Assembly (NCBI RefSeq): GCF_964204645.1
Contig: NC_134030.1
Location: 4,565,855 to 4,629,854, forward strand
Direction of reading: 5' to 3'
From: Tubulanus polymorphus
Lineage: Eukaryota; Nemertea; Palaeonemertea; Tubulaniformes; Tubulanidae
Length of the DNA stretch: 64,000 nt
Shown here in pieces: positions 53,301-64,000 of the stretch. The first letter of the stretch is position 1, and the number at the start of each line of letters is the position of its first letter. A program made the position numbers and the translations under genes. Under the pieces are notes generated by a model. The model saw only the letters and a list, made by a program, of their open reading frames with translations. It was not told the origin of the DNA and did not search any database.

Positions 53301-56300
53301 CCTGCCTGATTAAGATTATTATTCACTTTTTCTGTGAAATTTCAGAAAAGACAAATCAGACACTTTGTCGAAACTACAAAAAGAGGTCGATGCGTTACAG
53401 AGGGAAAAAGTTGAAAATCTGGAGAAAGAAAAACAGGAGATTCTCGACAAACAGAAAGCTGAGGTATTTCAGATAACAAGTTTATATAGACTCCTGTCTT
53501 CAATAAGATTGTGATTTGTTTCATGTACGTGTAAACAATTAATGTTGTAATTGAAGGTTGATGTTTGGACGCAGAGTGAACAGAAACGACTCGAATGCGA
53601 AAAAGAATCGAAACTAAATGAACTTCGTCGAAAATTTGACACGGAAATCGAAAATGTGTCGAAACAAATCGAAAACACTCACACGCAACGTATGGATGAG
53701 GTGAAAACTGAATTGAGCAACAAACATGAACAGGTACAGAAGGTTTTACAATTCTGACTTTTATGTAGCAGGCTACAACATGCTGCCATCATCAAAAAAA
53801 CACACAAGACATAAAGGCCTGAATGCTTTTTTGTAGGAAATTGAGAAGTTAGTGATTGAAATAAAGGCACTACAGAAAGAAGAGATGCTGAAAAAAGAAC
53901 TCGAAATCAAAAAACTCAAGGAACAACAAGATGCTGTATCACATCTCAAAAAAGAAGTGAGTATTAGCTATGAAAATGTGAGAAAAAATTAATGAAATCA
54001 GGTCAATTCTAACGCGTGTATTCAAATAGTTGGGTGATGTATTGCAAGAAAAACGAAAAGAGATCCTCGACGATCAAGAGAAAAACATTCAAGAATTACG
54101 AGAAACTCATGAGAAAAATATCCGTAATCTACAACAGGAATATAAAGTGAAGGTATTCACTCCTTCGAATCACATCTCTCTAGTTGACATAAGACTTCGT
54201 TTGTAAGATCTACATTTGATTAGGCCTAACTGTATTGTCAATAAAGCCACAACAAAATCACAACTGTAATAAGATTCATCCAATCTTATGCTTAAATGTC
54301 TATTGGTTTTGTTGTGACTTTATTGATCATTCGACTCTACACAATAGAACTGCATTATATTGTAGGAACAAGCTGAGCAGAATGCCTTGGAGAAACATTT
54401 AATCGATGAAAAGAAAAAGTTGCAGACGAAACTCGAATCGGAACTGGAATATGTGAAAAAGGAAAGCAAACATAAACATGAATTGCTCAAAGTTGATTTT
54501 ACTGCTGAGGTTAGTTTTGTTTCTCCAGCATATTGAACAAGTTTTAACTCTTTGAGATTGGAAACCTTTTTGGGTCATGACTACGTTATCATGAATTTAT
54601 TCATCGACGTCTATTCAGGAATCGAAAACAAATGATCGTCAAGTTCGAATCAACAACTTGAAGTCGGAATTAGACAAAGAGGAATCGACTCTGAATGAAA
54701 GAAAGAACATCTTAACGACGAAGAAAGAAGAAATCGATAAATTGATCGCGGAAACTCAAAGACAGGAAAATGAGTTCGAGCAAAAGAGAGAAAATATGCG
54801 TCAACAATTGAAACAGTTTGAATCAGAAAAAGAGGTGAGTTCATTACTGTATGCCTCGGATTATCGCATGCTGCAGACGTTATATTTCAAATTTTCTTAC
54901 TCCTACAGGATGGCCTCTTACCTGGAAATCATGGAAATGTCAGGATATTTTCTTTTCTTTAAGAAATTGCGGGAATTTTGTAAATAAAAAGCTATGCCAT
55001 TCAAGGAATAGTCAGGGAAAAAGCATGTCAAATTAAAGAAGCTACCCTGCACCAATTCATAGTGATATCGACCTATTCCTGTTACGACTGTCCTGAAATT
55101 CCTCTACCCTTATTTATTGATCCCACGATATCTGAGGCAGGCACAGTCTATACATGTATATAGGGACTATTGTCTAAAAGAATACGTTTTGAAAAGGATT
55201 TCTTTGAAATCGTGATCAATGTTGAAAGATGAATGCATTCTGGTTGTAGGAAATGTTGAGTAAACAGATGACTGAATTACACACGCAAGAAGTCGAAAGT
55301 TTGAAGACCGAACAACAGCAGTTACTCAATGACATACGCCAGGAGAAGAACGCGTTAGATAGTCTACGTCGCGAACGCGCTGAACTCGACTCGCATATAT
55401 CAAAACAAAAACGTTTGACAAATATCAAAAGGTAGAAATGAAACCTATTCTATTGAGTACATATAAGTCGCTTATGTAGCAAATGCTAAATACTGAATTT
55501 CTGAATTCATACAAACCTGCTAGACGCCTACCTCTGTGGTTCAGCTCATCAGTATAAACTGTGAACCCCAGTTTACGTTAAGCACTTTCGGGGAGAGGTT
55601 TTCGATATGCACCCCGAGCCCTTGGAATCTATAAATCAATGAATCTAGAAGAATTCAGGACACATCTTAAGCCCCTCATATTCAGACAATCTTATGCTAG
55701 ACGAAGGCATTTGAACTGGCTGTAAATTATAGTTGAGTCTATTTCCAGTCTTGATGAATATGTGTTGAATAAGTTGATTAAGTTTAATGATTATTTTGAT
55801 GTTGAATGAGTTTTCGTTCAGTTCGGTGTTCGTATTCTTGCAGCATATTGAAAGATCAAGCCGATGAAGCGAATCAACAATCTCCGCTCAAACCGAGCGA
55901 GGACGAGACCCTAACGCAGGAGAATCCGCAAACACCGAGTCAAATCGACGACGTTTCAGAAATATCGACGCCGAAACCTCGGCCGCGGAAAATCAGCGTC
56001 GTTCGCGTCTCGGACGCCGACAAAGAGAACCACGAACAGAATAGAACATCTACGCAGAAAAAATCTCATCAACGGAATCGACTCGAATCGGCGAGCGATG
56101 ATTCACAGCTCAGCGATGATTACATGATACGTAATCCTAATATGCGAAATCATAGGTGAATATCAAATAACAGTTTCCCAGTGATGCCTTGGGATGAAAT
56201 ATCGAATCCTGAAAATCATTTGAAAAAGTCCAAAGAAAATCCTAAATTTGCCTAATTTACCACATACCCAGAGAAATGCAAAAGTAAGAAAAATAATTTG

Positions 56301-59300
56301 GAAATCACGGTTATGAAATTGTTTTTTTATCTGAAAGGTGATCATGCCAGTTTTAAGTCATTAAGAAATCTCTTACCTTGAAATCTGCCAAATATGGATA
56401 ATTCGTAGACCTGGCAAACTCCAGTTCCTTCATATTTGAGTTGATAGCATCCAATACTTTCATCGTATTAATACAACTTTGTTACTACCAACCATTTTAT
56501 CAGAATGAAAGAACATCTCGCTAAAGAAGGAGATTCGATCAGTCGAGCTCGAGAATTCCTCAGGAAACAACATCAACATCTGAAACGCAGACAAACGGCT
56601 CTGAAAAGCGCTCATCAGGAATGGGAAAACGATATGTCAAAACAAAATCAGGTTCGTGCGACAGGAATTTAAAACTATATTGCGGGTTCTTACGTGGTTT
56701 TGAAAGTCTTGGAAAATGGGAATTTTTTTGTTTTTTTTCTCTGGCTATGGCAAAGGAATGAAAAACCATAAAATGGTCTCAAAATAAGAGTTTCCTTTAA
56801 TTTTGAATTTTAGACTGTATGCCTAATTGTCTTACAACACATTTAAAAATTAACTTTATGAAAACACTTTTGTCGATGGTATTGATAAATTTGTACTTAT
56901 TTACTTTGAATGGGCCTACATTGCCTGTTCTAGGTTGGTAATGAGTAACTTAGGGGTATGGAAAATTTATAATCTGGGTATGGGAAAGTTGAAATTGGGA
57001 AACCCGTGAGAACCATTTTCTCCTAATCTACACACCGTAAAGTCCTAAATGTTCAAACTTGTATATTGGTTATAATCGCGCAGAGTTTCTCAAACGGGAG
57101 TTTGGACGTTTTACAAGACGTGAAAATGAATATGGACAAAGAGTCAATTGAACTGGATCGAATGCTTCGTAATATGAGTCACGGGAGTCGACTTCTGCGC
57201 GAGAAAGAGACAAGACTTCGAGAACTTGAAGCAGCTCTCGCCGAGACTGATGAGGTATTTTCCCCCTTCCAGCTGGCAGGGCCCAGTTATCGAAAAAGTT
57301 TAACTGAAAATTTTGGTTTCTTAATATATTTTTTCAATATCTACGATAATTAAACCACTTAAGCGTAGACTTTTTTGTCAAACCGGATCCTGGGGAAAAC
57401 CCACAATTATGTATTATGAAGAAAGGCTTTATTCTAACTCAGTTCTATGAGTCATTTTCAATCCTCTTTAGTTTATCTTCCTCATTATGGATTTTTCTTC
57501 AAAATCTCAAATTGTATGCAGTTTCTTGTCTATTGAAACCTATTTCTATCTGATTGTAACTCCTGATTAATAGTTGACTAAACCTTGATCCTCAGATATA
57601 TTATTTCATTTCATCATACGTTCACAGGAATCCGATGAATTCGATGATTCGTTCCATCCTCTACAAAATGGCAGACGTAACTACGGCGATCTGGCATTGT
57701 CAGACGATGAACTGAGCAGTGGAATCAGCAGCAACGAATTCAACTTAGACGATCTGCTCTTACCGGCAACATCCATTCAACATCAGCAGAACTTATCTCC
57801 TCTACCCGAAACTGGTACGAATTTTAGTAATCAATCTACATAAAAGGAATGGAAATTCACAACTAGGCCAAGTTGCAGACCAGGCTTGATCGATAGTTTC
57901 TGGTTAACATTTGAGTTGAATATTTGAAAATTATTATCACTGTATGAACAAATGTTAAATTGAACTAACAATCGGGCAACTGGGTCTTGAGGTTGAAGAT
58001 ATATGCTTTTATTTAAAACGGGCCCCAGTTATGTACCGTATTGTATACCAATACACATCATATGCGGGTTGTTTGTATTGCAGTAGCAGCCATTCCAATA
58101 TCGAAAAAATTCTCATCAATGCCGGCGTTGAACACTCCGCATCCTCCGATGAATTTCATTCCTCCGGCGATTGCTGAGGATCTACAAAAGATCAACAACA
58201 ATCTCACGCACGTGATGAGCATGTTAAGCGTACAGAGCTCGCCGCCGAAGTCTCCAGCGGCGATGCATCACGCTCACTCTCTGAACGGACTTCAACACCA
58301 GCCACCGACCGATTCCTCACCCTCGCATCATTATCATCTACCTCAGTATATGTCTACACCTCATCTGGCATTCAAAGCTAGTAATCCTTACCTGTAAGTA
58401 ACTTACAAATACATTATAGGTTGGCCGCTTGCCTGGAAATTAGTGTAAAGTCAGACAATTTTGTAAGAACTCTAAAAATCAAGGAAATTCGTTGAGATTG
58501 CTAGATTGCACATAAAATCTTATGGTTTCCGTCTTAGCTGATAAGTCGGGGAAAACAACGTATATGTCAGGGAATAGTCTGGGTAAAAGCTAGTCAAATA
58601 AAAGTGACCACCCTGAAATACCATGTTCATATGTATACTGGCTTAGAGTTTTAGTTTGTTATCATATGATCATATGTTATTTCATTCGTTTTATTTCATG
58701 AATATAGTAACCGTCCTGAATCTAAAATCAACTTCGGAAGTCAGATCGTATTTCAAACTGCTGAACAGGCCCTCGAGAAAAAATGGCGAAAGTATTTCGG
58801 AAGTAAGTACAAGATATGATGTGATTATATCAGATTTTGGTATTACGCGTTACGTTAACGTTGAAAATGTTGTTTTTAGGTAAATCAAATCCAAGTAAAA
58901 GTCCTGGAATTGGAATCGATACTAGTCGGTTTGTATTGGTTTTTTCATTACCTTTGTAACATACGAACGCTTGAAAATATTCTAATGAAATACTAATAAA
59001 TATTTTCTTGCATGGATTGGACATGAAAACAGTTATCCAATTGTTCTAAATTTGAAAATGATCATTTTTAAATTAAACCAAGGCGGTTAGTCGTGCGTAG
59101 ATATGAAATTCTAATCGTTGCGATAATTATCTTATCGACAGGGACGTGCTGAATAAATTCCGAGAAAATTTCCGCGATCCCGTGATACAACCCGACGTCA
59201 ACGTCGTGTTGAATAAACATCGACAGTGGTTAAAAGACTTCCGCAAAGATTTACGAATCGTACCGCATCATCACACGAGCTCAACTAGTTTGCAACACAT

Positions 59301-59896
59301 TACTGATTCGTATCCTTTTCACTAATCTACCAATTTGTTTTTCACAGGAGAGGAAGATATTTATCGGCCTTTAGCATTCTCTGTTCATGTGCTATTTGTC
59401 TTTTCTTTCAAAGCGTGCAAATCGCCATTTTAGGGTAATATTACCAGGTTCAAGGTTTCTTTTACCCGGATTAAGGGAAGAGAGGCCAGAAATGAAACTT
59501 TGCCACTCCCACCAGGATTAAAATCTATGATCCTAAGATGTTATCATTGAACTAGCCTTACATGAAAATTAGTTAATTCGTATAGTAGTCGAATGAAACA
59601 CTCTAATCCATGTATGCTGTAGATAATCGATATACGGAATAATTTATTATGACGAAACCACCAAACCACCATTTTAAGTTAATTCGTATTGAGAATTCGT
59701 AGATTTGTGCGTCCGTGCCTATTTTTCCTTGACGATTTTTCTGTATAGATCACTGCCGAATGGACATTCGAAATCTGAATTGAACTTACACACCCCGACA
59801 ACTGCGGCCACGACGGGGAACACCGTGTCTAAAACTAACAGTGCTACTCGCTTAGAACTCGACTCGAACAATGAAATCAGAATCAGAAATCAGTGA
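47301..59896 (+). CDS. CEP164: Centrosomal protein of 164 kDa (CEP164) orthologue
   Basis: Distal-appendage protein of the mother centriole; the vertebrate protein recruits TTBK2 through its WW region to start ciliogenesis. Exons: 47301-47367, 47876-47987, 48164-48291, 48585-48649, 49136-49843, 50344-50544, 50642-50782, 50988-51056, 51556-51639, 51744-51830, 51932-52083, 52411-52638, 52994-53125, 53346-53463, 53557-53733, 53837-53956, 54030-54152, 54366-54509, 54619-54834, 55250-55431, 55844-56155, 56504-56651, 57084-57254, 57628-57814, 58084-58393, 58708-58802, 58880-58928, 59142-59309, 59749-59896. All phases join, giving about 1613 aa (vertebrate about 1460). Landmarks: [17 protein letters not shown] start; WW domain with Trp57 and Trp79 (GDIYYFNF); Lys-rich 102-124; acidic exon 125-360; coiled coil about 600-1085; [35 protein letters not shown]. 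Exon 7 may instead end at 50752, ten residues shorter. Confidence 0.95.
49697..49725 (+). repeat. (GAT)n coding trinucleotide repeat
   Basis: In-frame GAT repeats encode an Asp run inside the acidic fifth exon of CEP164. This is a slippage-prone site likely to vary in length. Confidence 0.8.
50805..50915. repeat. Foldback in CEP164 intron 7
   Basis: The left side TTAACTTTAAACCTGGGGGC and the right side, with GCCCCGAGTTAAAGTTG, are imperfect inverted repeats with a mid-section rich in TAACTCAG-like motifs. It is probably a degraded MITE. No target-site duplication was identified. Confidence 0.45.
52760..52871. mobile_element. MITE in CEP164 intron 12
   Basis: The ends AAGCCGTGATCACA and TGTGATCGTAGCTT are imperfect inverted repeats enclosing about 85 bp with no coding capacity. 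A related end (AAGCCGCGATCACACGGAG), followed by GGTCCGGGTCAAACTG, occurs near 14345-14390, so this is a multi-copy family. Confidence 0.55.
54238..54326. repeat. Foldback in CEP164 intron 17
   Basis: TCAATAAAGCCACAACAAAA (54238-54257) and its inverse at 54307-54326 pair over 20 bp with one mismatch. The loop contains a second small hairpin (AATAAGATT/AATCTTAT). It looks like an 89-bp miniature foldback element. Confidence 0.65.
55585..55725 (+). pseudogene. Remnant of a LINE reverse-transcriptase C-terminus
   Basis: In CEP164 intron 20, one frame reads [13 protein letters not shown] and the next, after a shift, [19 protein letters not shown] ending at a TAA (55723-55725). Together they follow the order R.FS...P.LWN, then S...FK..LK..LF, seen at the C-terminus of many non-LTR retrotransposon polyproteins. 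It is frameshifted, 5'-truncated and non-functional. Moderate confidence because it rests on motif memory over about 45 residues. Confidence 0.5.
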
Positions 59897-62420
59897 TAAT
59901 ACGTTCTGGAAACTGATGCAGTCCACGCGTCAACATTATATGAAGCTGTAATTGTGATATAGTGTACGGATACTCATCCTTTTGATGTCTTCCCTTTGAA
60001 TGTAAATTTCCATCATCAGGTTAACTCCAATATTTATCATTTTTTAAGGACGTTTGTAAGAAGTTTGAGTTCGGGGCGGCAATTTTTTGTACTGGTAATC
60101 TCTTGTCTTGTTATTAGAATTTTGTATTCGATGATCTAAATCTCATTTGTAAAATGTCTACTGCCAGTACCTCCGGGGTAAAGGAAACATCACAGCTGCC
60201 AGCATCATGGGATATCCCGCTATACCCTGCGGATTTCTATTCTGGTTCATCTTTTATTTGCGATAAATCAAAAGAGGAATGTGAAAGCTCTCGAGAAATT
60301 CATATCAGAATACAGTATTCATGCATTGCTGTATTTAAATTAGTATACCTATACAACTGAATACAGGTAGTATAAGCATGTAGCATGACAGCTGTAGAAT
60401 TAATTCTGACTACTAACTATAGCTCGCTGCTAAATTGCAGCTGGTGACAGCGTATTTTTTTTCTCTATTTAAGGGAAATTAGGTATAGTTTTTGTCGTAT
60501 AATCGCTAGGATGTATGAGAGACACGCATTAAGCCTAGCGCACATCGACACTGCGATTGGAGACAACTAGTTGTAAGGCAGTTTTCGGCGCATGAGAGGA
60601 ACTGGCTGGATATGATCAGTTGCTTGAATGTGTCGATGTGAGTGAGCTTACGATTGGTAAGCGTCGATCTATCTCCAGTTCCAGCCAGTTGCCCATGTTC
60701 TACTTTTGAGCAACTGGTTGTACTCAATCGCAGCCATATCCGTCGATGTGTGCGCTCTGGATCTCGACGATCGACACGCGCCATGCAGTTGCTGCAACTG
60801 ACCGGTTGTAACTAGATTTCGATGTGCGCGGGGTAATCGTTCGGTAGCAACTAGTTGTCTCCAATCGCAGTGTCGATGTGCGCTAGGCTTTAGCTTCTGT
60901 ATCGTGTATTTATTCATACGAAGCATGATATTTTGTTATAGGAAAAAACAGCTAGACAAACCAGAGATGTTAGCAGTATAGTTGTAATATTAACTTCATG
61001 GTATAAGTATATTAGTTTCGCTTACTACTATCTGAATAATGCATGTTAATAGTAGCATTCGAGCTTCGGTTATTTGATTTAAATCTTTTGGTTTGCGAAA
61101 TCTTAGAAAAAAATCCATCGACTTTTCGTATGCTTGTGATGAATATCTTTGGTGTTGAAATTACAAAGCTCTTAATTTTGGTGAATTTGGAGTATTAAGA
61201 ATTGAATGAAAATGTGTAGATAGCTGCAGTTGTATGTGGCTTGATATTTGATGAATATTTACTAGCGCTCAATAGACTGAAAATATCGAAAATGATCCCT
61301 TACTACTTATTGAACTTTCTCTGGATAGTTATGTACAAGTACTTACAACTGCCAAATTATAATTTGAGTATTTTATACTTAATGTTTTGTTTGTATGGTA
61401 TGATATTATTATGTTGTAGAAACAGATTTTATTAATTTTTACTTTTATGTTAGGTAACTAGTTTTACTACAAAGACGGTAATTTAGAGAATGCCTTATTT
61501 ATATTATATGTCGTATCACTAATTTTTGTACGTATGTAGATTCCATGTCAAATGTTTTGATGGACAGTATTTACCTTCATTCTGGTTTAGATGATGTTAG
61601 TTTCACTACAGGAATTATAAGCACAATTAGTAGACATTTACCAAGATGACTACCGGACCACAAACAAAGGCCTTCTTTAACATGTTTTCAATATTTTTCG
61701 GAAGAAGAATTGTCTTGTTTTCCATTGAATGTGTAATTCAATTGGAAAAAACCCCAACACGCCAAACTCCTCTATTGCGGTAGTTTTTAGTTCATATTGT
61801 GGGTTTTTTTAAGAATTGTCTTCTTCACAAATCATAGCCTATTTTTCGTTGTTTTTCGAGTTTGTTTATACACCGGGTAGTGTCTTTCTAATCTATGTCT
61901 GTAGTTAATTTATTACTAATAGTAGTAGTAGAGTGTAGTAAAAGTCATCTTCTACCCAAACTTGTACGTGAATATATATTTATTCAAGTGCCTTGTCCAA
62001 GATCAGTCGGATAAATGTGAACGTTATAATCTTCTTTGCTTAGAAGGTTATTGGCGTCAGGTTTTTTCCGTGTAATCACCTTTCATGATTTTACTGTCGT
62101 GACGCGTGATAAATGTTTATGTCGGGTGAATAGAATTCATTGAAGTGTTGCGTACATGTCAGAGCTGACGTACGCCTTAGTATGATATCTTACTGATCGT
62201 TGATAATGGAACGTGAACTAACGCACAACGATATGTTATGAGAAATGATTAAAATGCGTTAGTCTCGAGTGGTCTTATTCGACCGCGGTTGAAAGAATTT
62301 AACTGAAGAATTATACCAGACACCGACATGCGCCTGTACATGCTGCTGAGAGATTTAATCCATTCGAAATATTAATGCTGAAATATTTTGATGAAATAAA
62401 AGAAAAACATGTATCCAAAA
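59897..62420 (+). other. Probable long CEP164 3' UTR
   Basis: No coding exon follows the CEP164 stop. The first plus-strand AATAAA I find is at 62395-62400 (a second at 62556-62561), which would give a 3' UTR of about 2.5 kb containing the MITE at 60532-60889. Alternatively the transcript ends earlier with a variant signal. This is inference only. Confidence 0.4.
60532..60889. mobile_element. PIF/Harbinger-type MITE
   Basis: A 358-bp element with 42-bp perfect terminal inverted repeats beginning AGCCTAGCGCACATCGACAC, flanked by TTA on both sides (60529-60531 and 60890-60892). A 3-bp TTA/TAA duplication is characteristic of PIF/Harbinger transposons. Subterminal TCGATGTG and CAACTAGTTG motifs repeat inside. 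There is no coding capacity. Perfect ends suggest recent activity. It sits within the presumed CEP164 3' UTR. Confidence 0.85.
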
Positions 62421-64000
62421 CAGTGATGTTATATTTATTCTATGGGAGTTTGATTTTACCCTTTGAGGGCAACTGAGCTCACAACTACTGCGATATTCAA
62501 TCCTGTGCTGCCTTTCTTAAAAGACATGAATGGATTTCTGGTTTTGTTATGCGACAATAAAACAGGTTTTTTAATTTAACGCACGATGGATATGGATTTC
62601 AAGTGACTACAGACTCGATAAACTGAGAAAAACTGACTTGTTCATTTAGTCATAGTATCCATGGACACATACTGCTGTTTCTAAAAAATGTATCACTCAT
62701 GGTAAGAAAAAACCAGGCAGTATGGTATGTACCAAAATCTTGAGAGATGTCATATTTGTATTCTAACCATTGATGTGGAAATTTGTTGATTAAATCCAAA
62801 TGATTTTCCATATTCTTGACAATATTTGACTGTTTTCATGAATAATCACAGTTGAATCATTGAATCATTTGTCTTTCATTCAATTATGACAATATTTCTA
62901 AAATCTTAATGACTAATTGGAGCGGACAAAGAGCATTCGTGTATTTTCAAGTGAATTGGGTTGGTTCTGATAACGTCATTGCAAATATGCCTTCTACGCG
63001 TACAATCAAATCATGTTCGAGAGCTGTTGTGAATTTTTTCATGTCAACAGACCAGATAATATGTAAATGGGTCATTACTATGTTCTTGTCACGCCAGGTA
63101 TAGCAATGTATTAAACACCGGGGTAGGCGAGTTGTTCTTAACTATTAAACCCTGAAGGGCACGGCCCTTACGGTTTCATAACACGTTTTTATATAACAGA
63201 AGAATTTTCGACAAAATACCTGCCCCTAGCTTTATTCCTCTCATTGCAATGATTGGAATAAGATTAAATGTCGGCTACTGATAAGAAAATAATTTCATGC
63301 CAATACTATAAAACTTTTATGCCCAATTTCATTTAAATCAATAGTATCAATAATTGTGTTGAAACGCGTCTCACCTTGAAAAATGATGTCATAGATCAAA
63401 ATGATTGAAGTGGTTTTTTCTACGAACTGTTTATCTCCCTAACCAGACCCTCCAGTTAAAAAGATCGCTGATATAGCTTGTTTCAGTTTTTCAACTTCAG
63501 ACTTAAAAAATTTTCTGATAGTACACGTGCCAGTCCGCTGTTCTCATATCTTTTGGGACCGAAGTCATCCTCATTGTTTTCTCCTGTCACTGCCAAGCCA
63601 ATTTATGTCCCGTCGATCAAAAAACGAATGATCTAAAGAATATCGTCATCCCCACAAAGAAATGAATTAAATGCAAATGGTTTCTTGTTTATATTGTACA
63701 CATTTTAATCTCTTGAGTGTTCAAGAAAACATCAGAGGCGAAACGCACAGCAAATACCCAGTATATTGTGTAACGGACATTATCATTGGATTCAGCAAAT
63801 ATGGACACGCGATGCAGTAAAAGATGCCACCGCATACTAACATCGAAACATAATTTACATAAGAAAATATAGTGTAGATATAAAAAAACTTAAGTTTACA
63901 CACTTGCTCGAAATAACACGAACCTTGGATAAGTGGAGGCCGAAGAAAAGGATGTTTCTAGTTAATAAATTATCATCTATTTTTACAAAAACAACAATCG
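62421..64000. other. Non-coding stretch
   Basis: I see no gene, RNA or well-bounded repeat in the final 1.6 kb. It is AT-rich intergenic DNA downstream of CEP164. Confidence 0.6.

Overview
This 64 kb window is nuclear DNA of an invertebrate animal. It is AT-rich, its genes have many short exons with GT/AG introns, and both the genes (DEG/ENaC channels, CEP164) and the mobile elements (a Penelope-like retroelement, tRNA-derived SINEs, piggyBac- and Harbinger-type MITEs, a LINE remnant) are metazoan in character. I cannot name the phylum from the sequence alone; a lophotrochozoan or another invertebrate bilaterian fits.

Layout. (1) About 1-36.5 kb is a gene desert with no coding exon I can support. 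It holds foldback elements, tRNA-like SINE fragments, one well-bounded Penelope-like insertion (22359-23323), a piggyBac-type MITE (31263-31538) and a few stretches with clustered transcription-factor-like sites that could be enhancers. (2) About 36.5-46.1 kb on the minus strand is a head-to-tail tandem of three complete DEG/ENaC (acid-sensing/FMRFamide-gated superfamily) channel genes of 484, 459 and 471 residues. I assembled them exon by exon, and every phase joins. (3) 47.3-59.9 kb on the plus strand is one large gene of 29 exons encoding an orthologue of the centriolar distal-appendage protein CEP164 (about 1600 residues), with the N-terminal WW domain, a long coiled coil and the conserved C-terminal segments. 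(4) 59.9-64 kb is its probable long 3' UTR, which carries a Harbinger-type MITE, followed by intergenic DNA.

Relationships. The three channels are recent duplicates that share most exon boundaries but differ in two introns. All keep the Cys-rich extracellular domain, the N-terminal His-Gly gating motif and the GAS selectivity filter. All have Gln where ASIC1a has the Lys needed for proton gating. The channel block and CEP164 are divergently transcribed from a 1.2 kb interval. I see no functional link between the channel and cilium genes beyond adjacency.
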